A DNA stretch of 5,919 bases from an uncultured Flavobacteriaceae bacterium (GTDB taxonomy: Bacteria; Bacteroidota; Bacteroidia; Flavobacteriales; Flavobacteriaceae). Shown here in pieces: positions 5,323 through 5,919 of this stretch (positions within the stretch are counted from its first letter, which is position 1; the number at the start of each line of letters is the position of its first letter). The notes under the pieces were generated by a model. That model was not told where the DNA came from. It searched no databases and worked only from the letters and a program-made list of their open reading frames with translations. The stretch covers positions 1-5,919 of the forward strand of contig CAJWNW010000099.1 of assembly GCA_913044085.1 (NCBI GenBank), read 5' to 3'. The position numbers and the translations under genes are program-made.

Positions 5323-5919
5323 TTGAGTCGCTTAGAAAACCGTACTTTGACCCTCAGAGATGTATCAGAAGCTTCTGGAGTATCTGAGATGACAGTAAGC
5401 CGGGTGCTTCGAGGTCGTGGTGACGTTTCTCAGAGCACACGGGAAAAGGTCCTGCAGGCAGCTAAAGCACTTGGATATGTTCCTAATAAAATTGCAGGCG
5501 CCCTTGCGAGCCAACGAGTAAATTTAGTTGCAGTAGTAATCCCCTCAATGTCCAATATGGTGTTCCCAGAGGTTTTAACTGGTATAAATTCAATTTTAGA
5601 AAACACCGAATTGCAGCCAGTAGTTGGAGTAACAGACTATCTACCAGAAAAAGAGGAAAAAGTTCTTTATCAAATGTTATCCTGGCGACCGTCGGGAATT
5701 ATAATAGCTGGCTTAGAGCATTCGGACGCCTCAAAAGCAATGCTAAACAGTACAAATATCCCTGTTGTAGAAATAATGGATATAGATGGAGATCCAATAG
5801 ATTCAGCAGTTGGTATTTCCCACAAACGTGCAGGCCGACATATGGCGAAAGCGATATTGGAGGCCGGTTATAGAAAAATAGGGTTTTTAGGAACGAAAAT
5901 GCCGTTAGATCATCGCGCA
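5323..5919 (+). CDS. LacI-family transcriptional regulator, GntR (gluconate)-like, 3' end cut off
   Basis: The first 199 residues are visible; a full-length relative has about 330-340. Residues 10-31 form the helix-turn-helix (TLRDVSEASGVSEMTVSRVLRG), followed by the hinge region GYVPNKIAGALAS (51-63) that binds the DNA minor groove, and then the periplasmic-binding-protein-like effector domain from about residue 66 (NLVAVVIPSMSNMVFPEVL). The stretch IPVVEIMD...DPIDSAVGISHKRAG and GYRKIGFLG resembles E. coli GntR, the gluconate repressor, more than LacI or PurR. This suggests control of sugar-acid uptake or catabolism, but the effector cannot be fixed from a partial protein. Translation must start at TTG 5323, or less likely at TTG 5347: upstream is an in-frame stop and the first ATG is codon 23, inside the helix-turn-helix. 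The targets may lie to the right of the window or be unlinked. Confidence 0.9.
   Translation, partial: MSRLENRTLTLRDVSEASGVSEMTVSRVLRGRGDVSQSTREKVLQAAKALGYVPNKIAGALASQRVNLVAVVIPSMSNMVFPEVLTGINSILENTELQPVVGVTDYLPEKEEKVLYQMLSWRPSGIIIAGLEHSDASKAMLNSTNIPVVEIMDIDGDPIDSAVGISHKRAGRHMAKAILEAGYRKIGFLGTKMPLDHRA

Overview
The window is AT-rich double-stranded bacterial DNA whose genes resemble those of the Rhodobacterales (alphaproteobacteria). The evidence is a CcrM-type GANTC adenine methyltransferase with its C-terminal domain, a DUF721/DciA protein next to a DsbA-like thioredoxin and a divergent mutY, an AlkB variant with an EHLLVHH second histidine box, and a GntR-like LacI regulator. The base composition is low for that order. 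This suggests one of the low-GC marine lineages (HTCC2255/NAC11-7-like), but that is an inference from composition and remembered family sequences, not from a search.

Layout from left to right. Positions 1-972 hold two tightly packed minus-strand genes: dciA (helicase-loader family), then the 5' part of a DsbA-like exported oxidoreductase that runs off the left edge. A short divergent spacer separates them from plus-strand mutY (1047-2102), followed by plus-strand alkB (2215-3309), a membrane alkane hydroxylase. A strong intrinsic terminator lies in the convergent gap between alkB and minus-strand ccrM (3383-4489). Upstream of ccrM is a 98-base leader with two GANTC sites, a -35-like hexamer and a small hairpin. 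Next comes minus-strand rnhB (4588-5211), then a 111-base divergent spacer. The last gene is the 5' two-thirds or so of a LacI-family regulator (from 5323), cut by the right edge.

Four of the seven genes serve DNA maintenance: DciA (helicase loading), MutY (removal of A opposite 8-oxoguanine), CcrM (cell-cycle GANTC methylation) and RNase HII (ribonucleotide removal). AlkB is the metabolic outlier, and DsbA and the LacI regulator have separate jobs. The most informative non-coding feature is the ccrM leader: two GATTC sites exactly 11 bp apart. It recalls the methylation-sensitive autoregulation described for Caulobacter ccrM. I saw no mobile element, CRISPR array, tRNA or rRNA, and no defence or other clearly undescribed multi-gene system.
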